Shown in pieces: positions 37,813 to 48,600 of a DNA stretch of 64,000 nt (within the stretch, counting starts at the first letter, position 1; every line of letters begins with the position of its first letter). The stretch is taken from assembly GCF_024868665.1 (NCBI RefSeq), contig NC_079901.1, positions 7,457,092 to 7,521,091 on the forward strand, in the 5' to 3' direction. The stretch is from Triplophysa rosa (taxonomy: Eukaryota > Chordata > Actinopteri > Cypriniformes > Nemacheilidae). Both the position numbers and the translations under genes were made by a program. The notes under the pieces were generated by a model. That model saw nothing but the letters and a program-made list of their open reading frames with translations, searched no databases and was not told where the DNA came from.

Positions 37813-39779
37813 ATTTCAATGTGTTTCTTCTGATTTGGAAAAGTATAGGGGCATGCAGACCACGGACCCTGAGGTCAGTCCCCAACTGAAAAGAACTCGT
37901 GTTTCGTACTTGTCACACTGACACTTGCTGATGTCACTTTATTCCACCAACAACCGTTGCTATGGTAAACTCTCACATGGCAACAAAATAATGGACCGCA
38001 ACGCTGCACGCCGGCCAAAGCAAACTTGTTTAATGGGATTATGTCACTGTATTAGAATGTATAATAGAATATGAATGCGGCTGTAAATATGTGTGTTGTG
38101 TGTCACACACCAATAAACAGACATAATCAACTGGCTGTTTATGATTTTGCGGTGATGTATTTAGAAACTCTCACAATCGGAGCTATTCAACGATGTTGGC
38201 GCTTTGTAGACCAACATCACTTCTGTCAAATAAACTCAGAAAAACGACCGCTTAAACCAACTTATAAAGTAATTCCTTTAAGGCATCAGAATTTTACAAA
38301 TAGCACCAATTTGTGCCAATTGTGAGCTGGAAAGTTTTACTTTTATGTTATTTATTTGAATGTATATGCATTCATACTTTATCTCTTTTTTACACTCATT
38401 TTTGGTTATTTAGTTGAATTAAGTGTTAAATTGACAAGTTATTTATCAATTCTACAAATACATGGTTTACAATGTATTTATACAATGAGTAATCATGGTA
38501 AATAATCGTGATTTCAATAATGGCCAAAATAATTGTGCACATCCGCATAACACCATGATACATCCAGAATACCACCATGATTTAGTAAAGAAGTGAAATA
38601 AACTTAAAAGTTGTCATTGTGGCAACACTTGATCTTATTTAATATTATAGCATCAATTAAATGTGATTTTAATCAGCTGAAATTTTACTGTTTTGTTGGT
38701 GTCAAAAGCTTGTGAGTGTTTATTTTAACGCTTGCAGAAGAGAAAGCCAGTGTGTGTGTGGATGTTAGCTTTAGTTAATTTTGGGGATTAAAAGGACAAC
38801 ACTGTGACACGGTCTGTGTTTATTTACAGCATTATACATGCTTATGCGTGTGAGACAGAGAGAGAGAGAAAACGTATTGTCTTTATTTCCAGTTCAGTGA
38901 TGGTAAGATGAGCTCTCTGATCTGTGTTTGGCACTCATGCTCCCCAGCTGTCCCTCCTCTACTGCTGCCCACTCAACCCTGCTGAACCCTCTAAAACACC
39001 TCACCTTAAATATACCCAAAACACAGCCATCATCTTCCCCTCCTGAGAAAAACGTCCCTTAAAATAACACCCATATCTCCCAAACACTCATCCACGCCCC
39101 CCGAACAGACCCTCCACTCCGCCAATTCTGTCACTGTGACCTCTTGATCTCTGGCTTCCCATCACCTGAGCCGCTCGGCCTCAGCATGGCTGAAAAATCT
39201 GAGGTATTCACACGCCAAGAAAACAATCGAGAAGAAGAGAGTCATAATAACTGTAATTTCAACATCTCCGACCTTTTATCCTGACGTGTCTCAAGTGTCC
39301 AGACCTTCTGGAGCCTTATTGTCTTTATATGAAAGGATTAGAAGAAGAATAGATTCTCTCCCTCAATCACTCTCTCTTGTCTTTCTATCCAATAGTTATC
39401 TTGGCAGGCTGGTCATTACTGTACCTCTGGGATAACAATCAATGATGTATTTATGTGTTAAATGACATATTCATTATTTCCATTATAAGTGTGACGTAGT
39501 ACAACAATCACAGTTTGTCTGTAATTATAGTGAGTAGAAAGGAGAATATTAAAGGGGCCATGTTCTGCACTATTGTGATTTTTCCCCGAAGACCACATAC
39601 AATGTTTGGCAGGGTTTCTTGCGACAGAAGAGACGACTTTTAATGAAAACTATTTCAGCATGGCCTGTACAAGGTTTTGAAAGATTTAGAATAAAGTGCT
39701 TTTAGGTATTTTCTGTCCATTTATGACAGTCAATGACTGATTGCAACAAGAATAGTCTGCATTTAAAGAAAAGTAATAT
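37813..39779. other. Non-coding, no recognised feature
   Basis: Unique sequence. A C-rich segment at 38940-39190 is compositionally distinct but has no identifiable function. Confidence 0.45.
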
Positions 39780-40171
39780 GGGTTTGAAATGACAAGAGGG
39801 TGAGTAAATGATTACAGAATTTTCGATTTTCACTCTAAAATAAACCAAAAAGTGCTTCTTTGCTCATTTTCACAGAGGAACCCCTTTAAGTGCTATATAG
39901 AACCATATCTTGGTGCTTCAGTGGTTCTTCAGAGGTTCTTTGGGGTGACCGAGATGCTATATAGCATCGTTTCCGTATAAAGAATCTGTTAAGCCCCTGT
40001 ATGGTTCTTCAGCGGTTCTATATAGCACCTCAGTTATCCCTAAAAAACCGCCGAAGAACCACTGAAGCACCAAAATATGGTTCTATATAGCAATTAAAGT
40101 GGTTCCCCTATACGTATGCTTACGAGCCAAGAAGGACTATTTTTTTAGAGTGTGGGTGAATTACCCTTTAA
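39780..40171. repeat. 'gggatagttcaccc' family end, split by a MITE
   Basis: The family terminus 'acagaattttcgatttt' stops at 39830 and resumes after the inserted element as 'tgggtgaattaccctttaa'. Joined across the insertion, the two pieces give the normal family end, so this copy was interrupted by the later MITE at 39831-40152. Confidence 0.75.
39831..40152. mobile_element. 'cactctaaaa' MITE, nested
   Basis: Begins 'cactctaaaataaacc' and ends 'ttttttagagtg'. The interior is built of 'ggttcttc'/'gaagaacc' and 'aaccatat'/'atatggtt' inverted words, so the whole sequence can fold back. No coding capacity. Confidence 0.8.
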
Positions 40172-40724
40172 ACAGCATTTTTATCTTTAAGACTGACATA
40201 TATAAATGACTGCAGTTATATGAAATTATAAATGTAAACATATAATATGAATATAAATATACATTTAAATTCTGCAAACCAGTGTAATTCATATTGAACA
40301 CTAAACAGGTGTTGATACTATGTTGGTATTCAGGTATAAATCTACTCTGTTGTGCCATCAGTATCACCGGTATGGTTACACTACGTTTTCGACTATAAAA
40401 AGAAAACTTTTGAATGCGTTTTGGCTGTTTGTTTACATGTGAATGGCGTTTTTTGGTTACCCTAAATGACACTTGTTGCAGCTTAGCATATAAGAATGAG
40501 TATGCCCAACCTGATCTCACGGGAATACGTAACTATTTTACGAGGTGGTATATTCGTATGAATTCATACGTCGGGAATCGTACAAAAAACGTAACACTGA
40601 AACCCCGCCCCTAAACCTAACGTTATGGGCGCGAAAGCAAATCGTACAGATAAGATCGTACAAATTCATTCAAATTTGCCAAGATTAGCCACATCGTAAA
40701 AGTGTTACATTTTTGCCGTGAGAT
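40172..40724. other. Non-coding, no recognised feature
   Basis: A motif with 'gatctcacgggaatacgtaa' and 'cgtatgaattcatacg' near 40510-40570 resembles a common fish repeat terminus, but it could not be delimited. Confidence 0.4.
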
Positions 40725-40896
40725 GAGTATGCCTACCACAGCTATGAACCACAGAACCCATGTAACACCCCTCCTGATTTCACTTCACTGGCTGCCAGTT
40801 GTCGCCCGCATCAAGTTTAAATCTCTGACACTGGCCTTCAGAACGATAACGGCAATTTCACACATTTACCTTAACTCACTGCTCCAGGTCTACATC
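40725..40896 (+). pseudogene. L2-like LINE reverse transcriptase, 5' piece
   Basis: The plus-strand translation includes 'HVTPLLISLHWLPVVARI' and 'FKSLTLAFRTI', the conserved C-terminal end of the reverse transcriptase ORF of CR1/L2-type LINEs (family consensus H(I/V)TP.L.SLHWLPV..RI.FK). It is a 5'-truncated retrotransposon copy. The frame is cut at 40904 by the hAT element at 40905-42838 and continues beyond it. Confidence 0.75.
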
Positions 40897-41163
40897 CCCT
40901 CAAGCAGAGGTGGACGAAATACACAACTTCCTTACTTGAGTGAAAGTACAGATACTACTGGTCAAATATTACTCCACTACAAGTAAAAGTTGTAAAGACA
41001 GATTCTTACTTAAGTAAAAGTACAGAAGTACGTGCTTTTAAAAGTACTCAAGTATTAAAAGTAAATATACTTTATGTCAGTTGTGCATTGTTTTATTGTC
41101 GTAAACCTTATGCCTCTGAAGCAACCTACTGAACACACTGAGTAACTCACAGTATCAGTTGTA

Positions 41164-41275
41164 TTAAAGGAGTAGTTCACTTCAAAATTTGCCCCCATTG
41201 ACTTTCCATAGTCATTTTTATTCCTACAATGGAAAGTCAATGGGGGCAAATTTTGCAGTGAGCAACTCCTTAAAG
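41164..41275. repeat. ~110-bp hairpin repeat
   Basis: 'aggagtagttcac' and 'gcccccattgactttccat' are answered by 'atggaaagtcaatgggggc' and 'gagcaactcctt'. This is a fold-back element inside the hAT element, similar in design to 46681-46774. Confidence 0.8.
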
Positions 41276-42089
41276 AGCTTAATATGTTTAGCACAAATAT
41301 GTTTAGTTTAGATATAATCCTGTATGATCATTTAGCCTAATTATCCTCATTAGCCCCCTAGGCCTATATGTATTTATGAGCAGTGTTCTTTTATATTGTA
41401 TATTCCCTTTACCAGTTTTAGCAGCAATTTACCAGTAAGTAGTAAGGTTCTTGTAAATAGTAAAGTGTAGAAGCCATGTGTTTGTTGGATATAATACAAT
41501 TTGTATTACCATAATTTAACTACAAACATAAACTATAGCTAGTATAATGAAACTATGGTATTTTTAGCTGCTGTGTTTTTACTAAAGATTATTAATTGGA
41601 GTATGGTTCCTATATATAGAAAATGGTAAATATGTGGATACTGTGGTTTTACTGCAAATACCATCCCTGCTGAAAAAAACAATGAATTTTTGAATTAGAA
41701 TGAGACTTTTAAATTAAATTCCTCTTTGTAGTGTGTTTTGGGGTTTATTCCAATAGGATTTACCATCCCATCAATAGAATCCATCACATACAACTAGACA
41801 ACAAGTATCCATAGTACAATTCCCATTATAACCATTAAATCCATTACATTTTATGTTGTATTTTGGGCAGGGGTCTATTGTTTTTATACACGTATACAGG
41901 AAAACTTCAACTATAGTAACTTCAGTAAAAACATCATTCATTTTCCAAATCGCTTTAAATGATATAGCAGCAGATCAGAAGTTAACACGCACGCGTAGCT
42001 CAAGGTGTATGTGATGCTTATTTACCGTTTAGCCGTTATGCCGATCATTTTCATGACAATGTTTCTATGATCTTTGACTGATCATAACT

Positions 42090-42432
42090 GTAACAAAGTT
42101 CGCGATAATGGAAGGAAGGAGGCGGGAACCGGCGAACATTTAAACAATAAACTTTAATCAAAAATAAACAAACAATAACACGGACGTAAAAGGTCGGAAG
42201 CCACCTCACGGTCGACTGCCGGCCACACAAACGTAAATAAAACTTAACATTTCCGGGCCCGGTCGTCTCTCGTCGACAGTCCCGTCGCTCGTCCTCTTAT
42301 GCTCCCTAGCTCCCCGTAAGGCATGCGGGACCGGTGCGCGTACAGCTGATACTCATTATCACTCACGCCACCGGCCCCGCCTTCCTGCCCCACGGCTCTC
42401 GTCCCGCCTTCCTCGCTACAGTAACCCACCAC
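42090..42432. repeat. GC-rich inserted segment of unknown type
   Basis: The base composition changes abruptly to GC/CpG-rich at 'ggaggcgggaaccggcgaac' and ends near 'cagtaacccacc'. It sits inside AT-rich hAT sequence, so it is probably a separate insertion, but no terminal repeats are clear. Confidence 0.35.
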
Positions 42433-42838
42433 ACTTTAACATGTGCCGTTTTCGTCTTTTATTGTTCTATTTGTCTTTTTAGAGCGCTATCAACGATGTA
42501 GCAGCGCCTACGTTTACATTAGTTTAGCGGGGAAGATCCCAGAGTTGCCAGATTTGCATTAAAAAAATCTGCCAAATGGCCATTCAAAGCTTGCCGGAAA
42601 ACCGAGAGTTTAGAAAAACTGAAATACTTGGCAACAGTAAAAGGTCCTGGCAGATCGCAAGCCAGATAAATTGCGCACACAGGAAACCCCGCTGCATAGA
42701 AACCATTTTCTACTTTTGGACCTTTTTATAAATGTAGTGGAGTAAAAGTACAAGTACTCAGAAAAAATAATACTCAAGTAAAGTACAGATACTCAAAAAG
42801 GTACTCAGGTAAATTTACTTCGTTACTGTCCACCTCTG

Positions 42839-43198
42839 CCCTCACGTCATCTTCGGTCTGAAAATGAACGACGCCTGATTGTTCCATCACAGCGAGGCAC
42901 CAAATCGCTTGCAAAATCTTTACTTCTTCGGTTCCCCTGTGATGGAATGAACTGCCAGCCTCCACCCGAACTGCAGCATCCTTCACAACTGTTCACTTCT
43001 GTCTTGTGTTTATGTCAGCAAAAATAAAAAAATCTTGTTGTTCATTCTCTCCTTTGCTTACTCCAGCTTTAATCCTCCTAGTAGCATGGCCTTGTAAACT
43101 AAAGGTACTGTTTAGCGTGTTGACAAAATGTTATATGCTCTCCTGCTTGTAAGTCGCTTTGGATAAAAGCCTCTGCCAAATGAGTAAATGTAAATATG
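42839..43198 (+). pseudogene. L2-like LINE, 3' piece and tail
   Basis: Continues the LINE interrupted by the hAT element: decayed C-terminal reverse transcriptase codons up to about 43010, then a 3' untranslated region ending in 'gtaagtcgctttggataaaa' and 'ctgccaaatgagtaaatgta'. That tail is diagnostic of fish L2/CR1-type LINEs. Small indels disrupt the reading frame, so the element is dead. Confidence 0.8.
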
Positions 43199-44640
43199 TA
43201 TACGTAGATGTCACATTCAACCGTTCCGGACACGTCATCGTGCAGGCATGTCACATTGATCAACATTTCAGTTGCTCTTTTCATTGTAAAAATGAGTTTG
43301 CCAAGATCCCACAATGTAATGCAGCCGCTGGTTGTAAAAACAGGTAAGATTTACATTTCTGAAGAATTGCGATAAACTTTTACAGGTAAAACTGTGTTGA
43401 TATGAACTCGATACATTTGTATTTTTTTAAATCCTTTTAAAATGTTTACTACGGTAACTTTTTAATGTTATGTTAGCTAATAGCTTTATCTTTTTGTGTT
43501 TACAGACCGTTTACAGAAACAGAAATGCCAATGGCATCTACGCAGTGGCGTAGCGTCTGAGTATGCAGGGTATGGAAGTGCATATGGGCCCATGGGTTTA
43601 GGGGCCCACAGTCAGGGACGTCGGATGAAGGCGGGGATGTAAAGCGATCGCGGATGGACAGAGGGTACGCAATCTTGAACTGACGGAGGGCGGCTACTCC
43701 CCCGACCCCCCCACCACTGCATGTACATGTATTTACTGTATCTATGATGTCTACATACAGTACAGTAGAACACCAAAATTCTTTCAAAGAAGCAAAACAA
43801 ATCCATTATATGGCCGTATGCAGATGGTAGCAGGACTGATGTCTGGAGAGATGTGCGGGCATACAGTATAGACTGGTTGAAGGGGGGTAAAAGTGGAGGG
43901 CGGTTAGTGGCAGATGGGAAGTGCCAAGGGTGCAGACGGAAAGCCAGTCCTCTCTGCAGGCCCGCTGAGCTGTATGGTGTGACAGCCCTCTGACAATCTG
44001 AGCCAAGTTAACCAACAGCACTCCATAGACAGGGCGGAGATCTTTCAGACTCGACCGGACAAAATAATGAGGCCAACCTGAATGAAACACTTACCTTTCC
44101 TGTTGCTTTCATTCCAACGCTGGTTTCTGTCTCAACGTTTTCCTGACTTTGAATCGTGCGAGCTCGGGCCGGTCGTGTCGCTCTAATCTGGCCGTGTGCT
44201 TGCGCCACATAGGCAATGCTGCTATGTGGCGCCACCAGCCCCATTCTGAGCCAAAGAAAGAAGCGAGAATGACTTGTGTGTGTTTGTGTTTGTGCCAGGG
44301 CCGTCTTGGCTTTGCCTTCGGGGAACATAATGGCATTCCACAGAACTGGCACACATTCAGTACAAAGAGAGCAACGGGGGAAAATACGTCTGGATTACTT
44401 TGACTCTCTGACAGTTGGTCCGAGTGACTTTGACACACATACACGAACAAGAGAGAAGCAGCCTCCAGGGCTAAAAGCTCGGAAAGTGTACAAACTGCCA
44501 CCAGTGTTGGGCTTCCTGTGATTGCAGACGCAGCCGGGTGCGTCTGTGTTTGAACTATCCTTTCTTCACCTCCATCAACAGACGGATCACTTTTACTGGT
44601 AACAGTAGCAGCCGGGTAACACACCACCCTCAGGCTAGAA
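43199..44640. other. Non-coding; one weak exon candidate
   Basis: On the minus strand, 44245-44095 is bounded by a good acceptor ('tttctttggctcag') and a strong donor ('ggaaag' then gtaagtg), with an open frame of 50 codons from an ATG at its first bases. I do not recognise the peptide, and a second frame is also open through most of it. The rest shows nothing. Confidence 0.25.
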
Positions 44641-44677
44641 AAGAGAGCGAGCGAGCGAGAGAGAGAGAGAGAGAAAG
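44641..44677. repeat. (GA)n microsatellite
   Basis: Purine run of GAGC/GA units. Confidence 0.9.
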
Positions 44678-44802
44678 GAGGAAGATACCGTTGCACATAA
44701 AGGGACTTTCGAAGCATAAGAGTTTTAGAAACTGAATACAGTACTTGGAGACACTTAAGTGTGCAAGTATGCGTCTGTCTGAAGGTCTGATGCTTATTTG
44801 AT

Positions 44803-45033
44803 GTTAAAGGGATAGTTTACCCCAAAATAAAAATTCTTTCATCATGTACCTGTATGAACACAAAAGAAGACATTTGGAAGAATGTTGGTAACCAAACAAC
44901 CTTGACTTCATTTGTACGGAGTCACAAAACTACTGAGACATGTCTCAAAATATCTTCTTTTGTGTTATACAGGTTTTGAACCACATGAGGGTAAATAATG
45001 ATGACATCATTTTTATTTTTGTAAATCTCTTTA
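44803..45033. repeat. 'gggatagttcaccc' family, near-full copy
   Basis: 'ttaaagggatagtttacccc' at the left, 'agaatgttggtaaccaaaca' and 'tcaaaatatcttcttttgtg' internally, and a decayed 'atctctttaac' at the right. Confidence 0.8.
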
Positions 45034-46680
45034 ACGCCAACAGATTTTATGATCAATCAAACTCATGACCTTGATGCCGCTAGCACCAAGCTGAACTACA
45101 GGAACTCAAATAGAAAGCAAACCGTCAAAAAAAACCAGATCGTTTAATTGTTGTGATCAGAATAATTATAATTCAATTATAATCTTGTTTGGTTTAGTTT
45201 AACATAACGCAATGGTCCAGAAGCATACAGTAAAACGATACAAAAACGATATGACCCCTTTCATGCAGAGCTTTATTTATTTGTTCAGGCATCTCAAAAC
45301 GTTCTGTTTTTTATTCTCCAGGTGCAGTCGGAGTCAGAGGTGAGCTCTTTATGAAGCTCAGGTCAGGGGTCAAGGCCTGTGCCCGACGGAATTCTGTGTG
45401 TCGCTGTAGCGATCACGATAGCAAAGATGGAATGACAGGAATCCCTCGAGGGCAGTAAACAGAAGATATACTTTAGGGTGACGGGGAGTCTCCCGTTGAG
45501 ACCCTCGGCATAACTCAAAACAGGAAACGCACAAGGAGAAGACAAGGCCAGGAAAACACAAACAGAAAGATGGGCTACAGACAATTACACTCTGACAAAG
45601 AGAGATGGATTGAGTTTCAGACGAATACATTTCCGAATCCCTTCTGCCCATATACACAAGCCATCCAAGTTTCCAGGGTTAAGTGAGGGGCAGTGAATAT
45701 TTCTAAAACAGCAGAAGACGGCGTGAGTTGAGAAGGGGGGAGAGAGGAAATGATGGTGGAAATCGAATAATAGACTGCGAACAGGAATTCAAATTGTTTT
45801 ACAAAGACATACAATTTTTAGACGAAGACAGCGTCATAGGTCCACATCTGACTCGAAGGTTGCTCAAAAAAATCCCGTCCTTTGGCAGAATTTCACCGTG
45901 GAGAAAGAAATGGGAGTGCAGTGTTACACCTGGACATTGTTGTGGAAGAATTAAGCACACACACGGTTTCAATAAAGGCTAATGTCAGTTCCACTAATAA
46001 TCCTTCCATAATGGTTCAATGGAAAAAACACCCCTGGTATTTCTCAATGAATTCTGAAGTGTGAAATCTAGAACGGCCTGGCTATAAAATACGTTATAAA
46101 TTATAAGAGCTGCCAAATACAAAAGGTTTAAAAATCAATGAGACATTTCCAACACTGGCTGGTGTAGAAAACATTCAGAACACATGAAAGGGAATCATAG
46201 GATTCGTCTTAAACCTGTATGACATCACACAGCAACATTTTCTACAGGATAGGCAAGTCATTGTTTTATTAATTTCAAGATTGATTTCACAGCCACATTT
46301 TTAAGTGTGTTATGACTTGGACGGGGTATCCAAACAATGAGCCGCCGGCTCCATCAGCGACCTGTCAGGTGATCCAGCCACAGGTAAGGGCTACAGGTGT
46401 GTACAAAATAAAACCCATGCAGGCATTGAGCGGCTCTTTCATGTGGGGTGGGGGATGGAGGGGTCATATCATCCTCAAGGCAGGTTATGACCCTTTGACT
46501 CATGACCCCACTCTGAAAGAAGGGAATGCAGGAGTCGAGGGGGCGACAAGTCCGAGCACGGCCATCATCAAAGCTAGAAGCAAACTGGGAAAGAGCAAGA
46601 ATGAGAGAAAGAGATGCATGAAAAGAGCAAAGAGAGGAAAAGTGTACTTGCATGACATACACCGAGTGTTATTTAATAAA
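45034..46680. other. Non-coding, no recognised feature
   Basis: Unique sequence. The only oddity is an 18-nt segment at 45322-45339 bounded by good plus-strand splice sites. Longer frames at 46312-46710 are unrecognised. Confidence 0.4.
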
Positions 46681-46774
46681 AATAGTTCACCCAAAAATGG
46701 TCCCCAGTGACTTGACCATAGTCATTTTTATTCAAGTCAATGGGGACCATTTTTTGGGTGAACTATTGCTTTAA
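46681..46774. repeat. ~94-bp hairpin of the 'tagttcaccc' type
   Basis: 'aatagttcacccaaaaatgg' and 'tccccagtgacttga' are answered by 'tcaagtcaatgggga' and 'ttttttgggtgaactatt'. This is a minimal fold-back element made of the ends of the 'gggatagttcaccc' family. Confidence 0.85.
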
Positions 46775-47719
46775 CAGGAAAAAAATACCACCACAAATTC
46801 CAAAAGTTTGTTTTATGTACATGAATCTGGATAAATCTAATGTGCCTGTAGTTAATACGTAACATAAGACACGCTCACACCATCTCTATATAAGGGCTTT
46901 CCTCATAACCTCTCCTGTAAAGCCATCTGTCACTTTCTGCAGATGTACCCCTATGTTCTCTAAAGATCCGCCCTCACCTGACAGCATATGCGTAGAATAA
47001 CTTCCTTCACCTTACACTACACAATCACATTGAATAGAAGCAATTAAATACATAATTAAGACTTATTTTATAATACAACAGACAGACAGGCGATACATTG
47101 ATAGATTTGTTTCTCTTCAGCTTTTTATCTTAATTAAAGAGTTTAGATGACCTCTGACCTCTGACCTTACATCTGTCACATCAACATGTGTCTTGCAGAT
47201 GTGCTGTTATCACAAGGTCCAGTGAGCGTGTTAGTCTCCAGTTGACCAATAGGAGGCAGCGTGACCAGCATTTGCAATAATAAAGTGTGAAATGGATGAA
47301 AAGTGTTGCCGTTTACGTTCCATTAAAATTATTATTATTTTTTTTTACAAAACTTTACAGGCCGTTTGCAAGCACAGCTGGATAAATCTACAATCCGTTT
47401 TTCTTCACACATATTCAGAGCAAATGCACAGATATTCTGCTTAAAAATATACACAATATAAATGCTACAAGGCACTTTAGTTTGTTATATTTGAATAATA
47501 AAATATAAAGGGGCTGGTGTGCCCTTCAGTCATGAATCTCGTACTGTTTAATCCCACCTACGTGCCATGAATTTATACTCAAAAGTTAAAAAGATGTCTC
47601 TCTCTTCTCATCTGCTTTTAGTTCAACTTGCCCAGATGTTCTCTGTCTGAACGAAATCCATTTCCAAAAAAAGATTTTATTTTTTGTTATCTTTTCGATC
47701 CTCTCCGGTTTCTGGCAGC
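46775..47719. other. Non-coding, no recognised feature
   Basis: AT-rich unique sequence. No gene signal. Confidence 0.5.
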
Positions 47720-47858
47720 GGCCCAGTCAGCAGCCGCTTTAGAAAAATATTACATAAATATAGTTTGTGTTATAATGTGTTAAAATAAACCCTTTCCCCT
47801 GTGGGAAATGCAGACAAGCCCTTAATGATAATAATCATTTTAGCGGCTGACTGGGAAA
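47720..47858. promoter_or_regulatory. Possible conserved element with inverted arms
   Basis: 'cccagtcagcagccgcttta' at 47722 is answered, in reverse complement, by 'ttttagcggctgactggg' ending at 47854. The roughly 90 bp between carries TAAT-type homeodomain words ('cttaatgataataatcattt') and a symmetric 'cccctgtgggaaa'. The flanks do not look like transposon ends. A regulatory role is inference. Confidence 0.3.
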
Positions 47859-48246
47859 AGAGGAAAGCAGGAGGAAGCCCCTCCTCTTCTCACAGTTTAT
47901 CCGTTTCCAACACTCAGAGTCCTCTGTTGGGTCTTTGTACTCCTCTCCAGAAAGAAAGAGCCAGAAAATGAATGACATATGCGTCTGTTTCCACGGAGAA
48001 AGTCTTAGTCCATCAAAACAAAACTGTATATCTTATCTATCTCACTTCTCTGATGTTTCTGAAAAACAACACACGAGATCTCGAAATTATATTTCAGCCT
48101 CTATATAAAGTAACAAATAAAATCTTAATACATTATCAGTGGTGTTTGGTAAGCCAAGCATTACTGCTAATATAGCTCTTCAAAGCTACAAGAGCAGGAA
48201 AATATAAAGTCGGTACACCAAAGCTCCAAACGTATGAATTTTTTTA
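47859..48246. other. Non-coding, no recognised feature
   Basis: Unique sequence between the inverted-arm element and the next MITE. Confidence 0.5.
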
Positions 48247-48303
48247 GGGCTGTCAAATGATTAATCGCGATTAATTGCATCCAGAATAAAAGTTTGTGTT
48301 TAC

Positions 48304-48334
<31 letters not shown>

Positions 48335-48600
48335 GTACATATTCATTTTGTATTTGCAAACACATACACATACATGTACTGTATATATATTTAGGAAATA
48401 TTTCGATGTATTTATTTATATTTGCAAATAATTTAAATTATATCAAAATCTTTATTAATTTGTATATGTTATTTATTATTTATTTTTCTTAAATATAGCC
48501 TGTGTATGTTTTGTGTTTATAAACAGACATATACATACGTATCATTTTTATTCTGGATGCGATTAATCATGATTTATCACAATTAATCGTTTGACAGCCC
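48247..48600. mobile_element. 'gggctgtcaaatgattaatcg' MITE
   Basis: Starts 'gggctgtcaaatgattaatc' and ends 'attaatcgtttgacagccc'. An inner pair 'gcatccagaataaaa'/'ttttattctggatgc' extends the inverted repeat. The AT-rich centre carries an (AT)n run at 48306-48334. This is a very common teleost non-autonomous element. Confidence 0.9.

Larger units (their letters stand above)
40905..42838. mobile_element. Non-autonomous hAT element
   Basis: Begins 'cagaggtggac' and ends 'gtccacctctg', with long A/G-rich subterminal repeats of the 'aagtaaaagtac' type at both ends. The flanks 40897-40904 (ccctcaag) and 42839-42846 (ccctcacg) match at 7 of 8 positions, the 8-bp target duplication of hAT elements. 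The 1,934-bp interior has no transposase frame, so it depends on an outside enzyme. A hairpin at 41164-41275 and a GC-rich segment at about 42090-42432 appear to be nested passengers. Confidence 0.85.

Noticed and set aside
40702..40986. 94-residue plus-strand frame considered as a gene
   Set aside because: It is the C-terminal end of a dead LINE reverse transcriptase running into the inserted hAT element.
44109..44717. 202-residue minus-strand open frame
   Set aside because: Includes translated GA microsatellite (serine/leucine/arginine repeats) and low-complexity sequence. No family resemblance.
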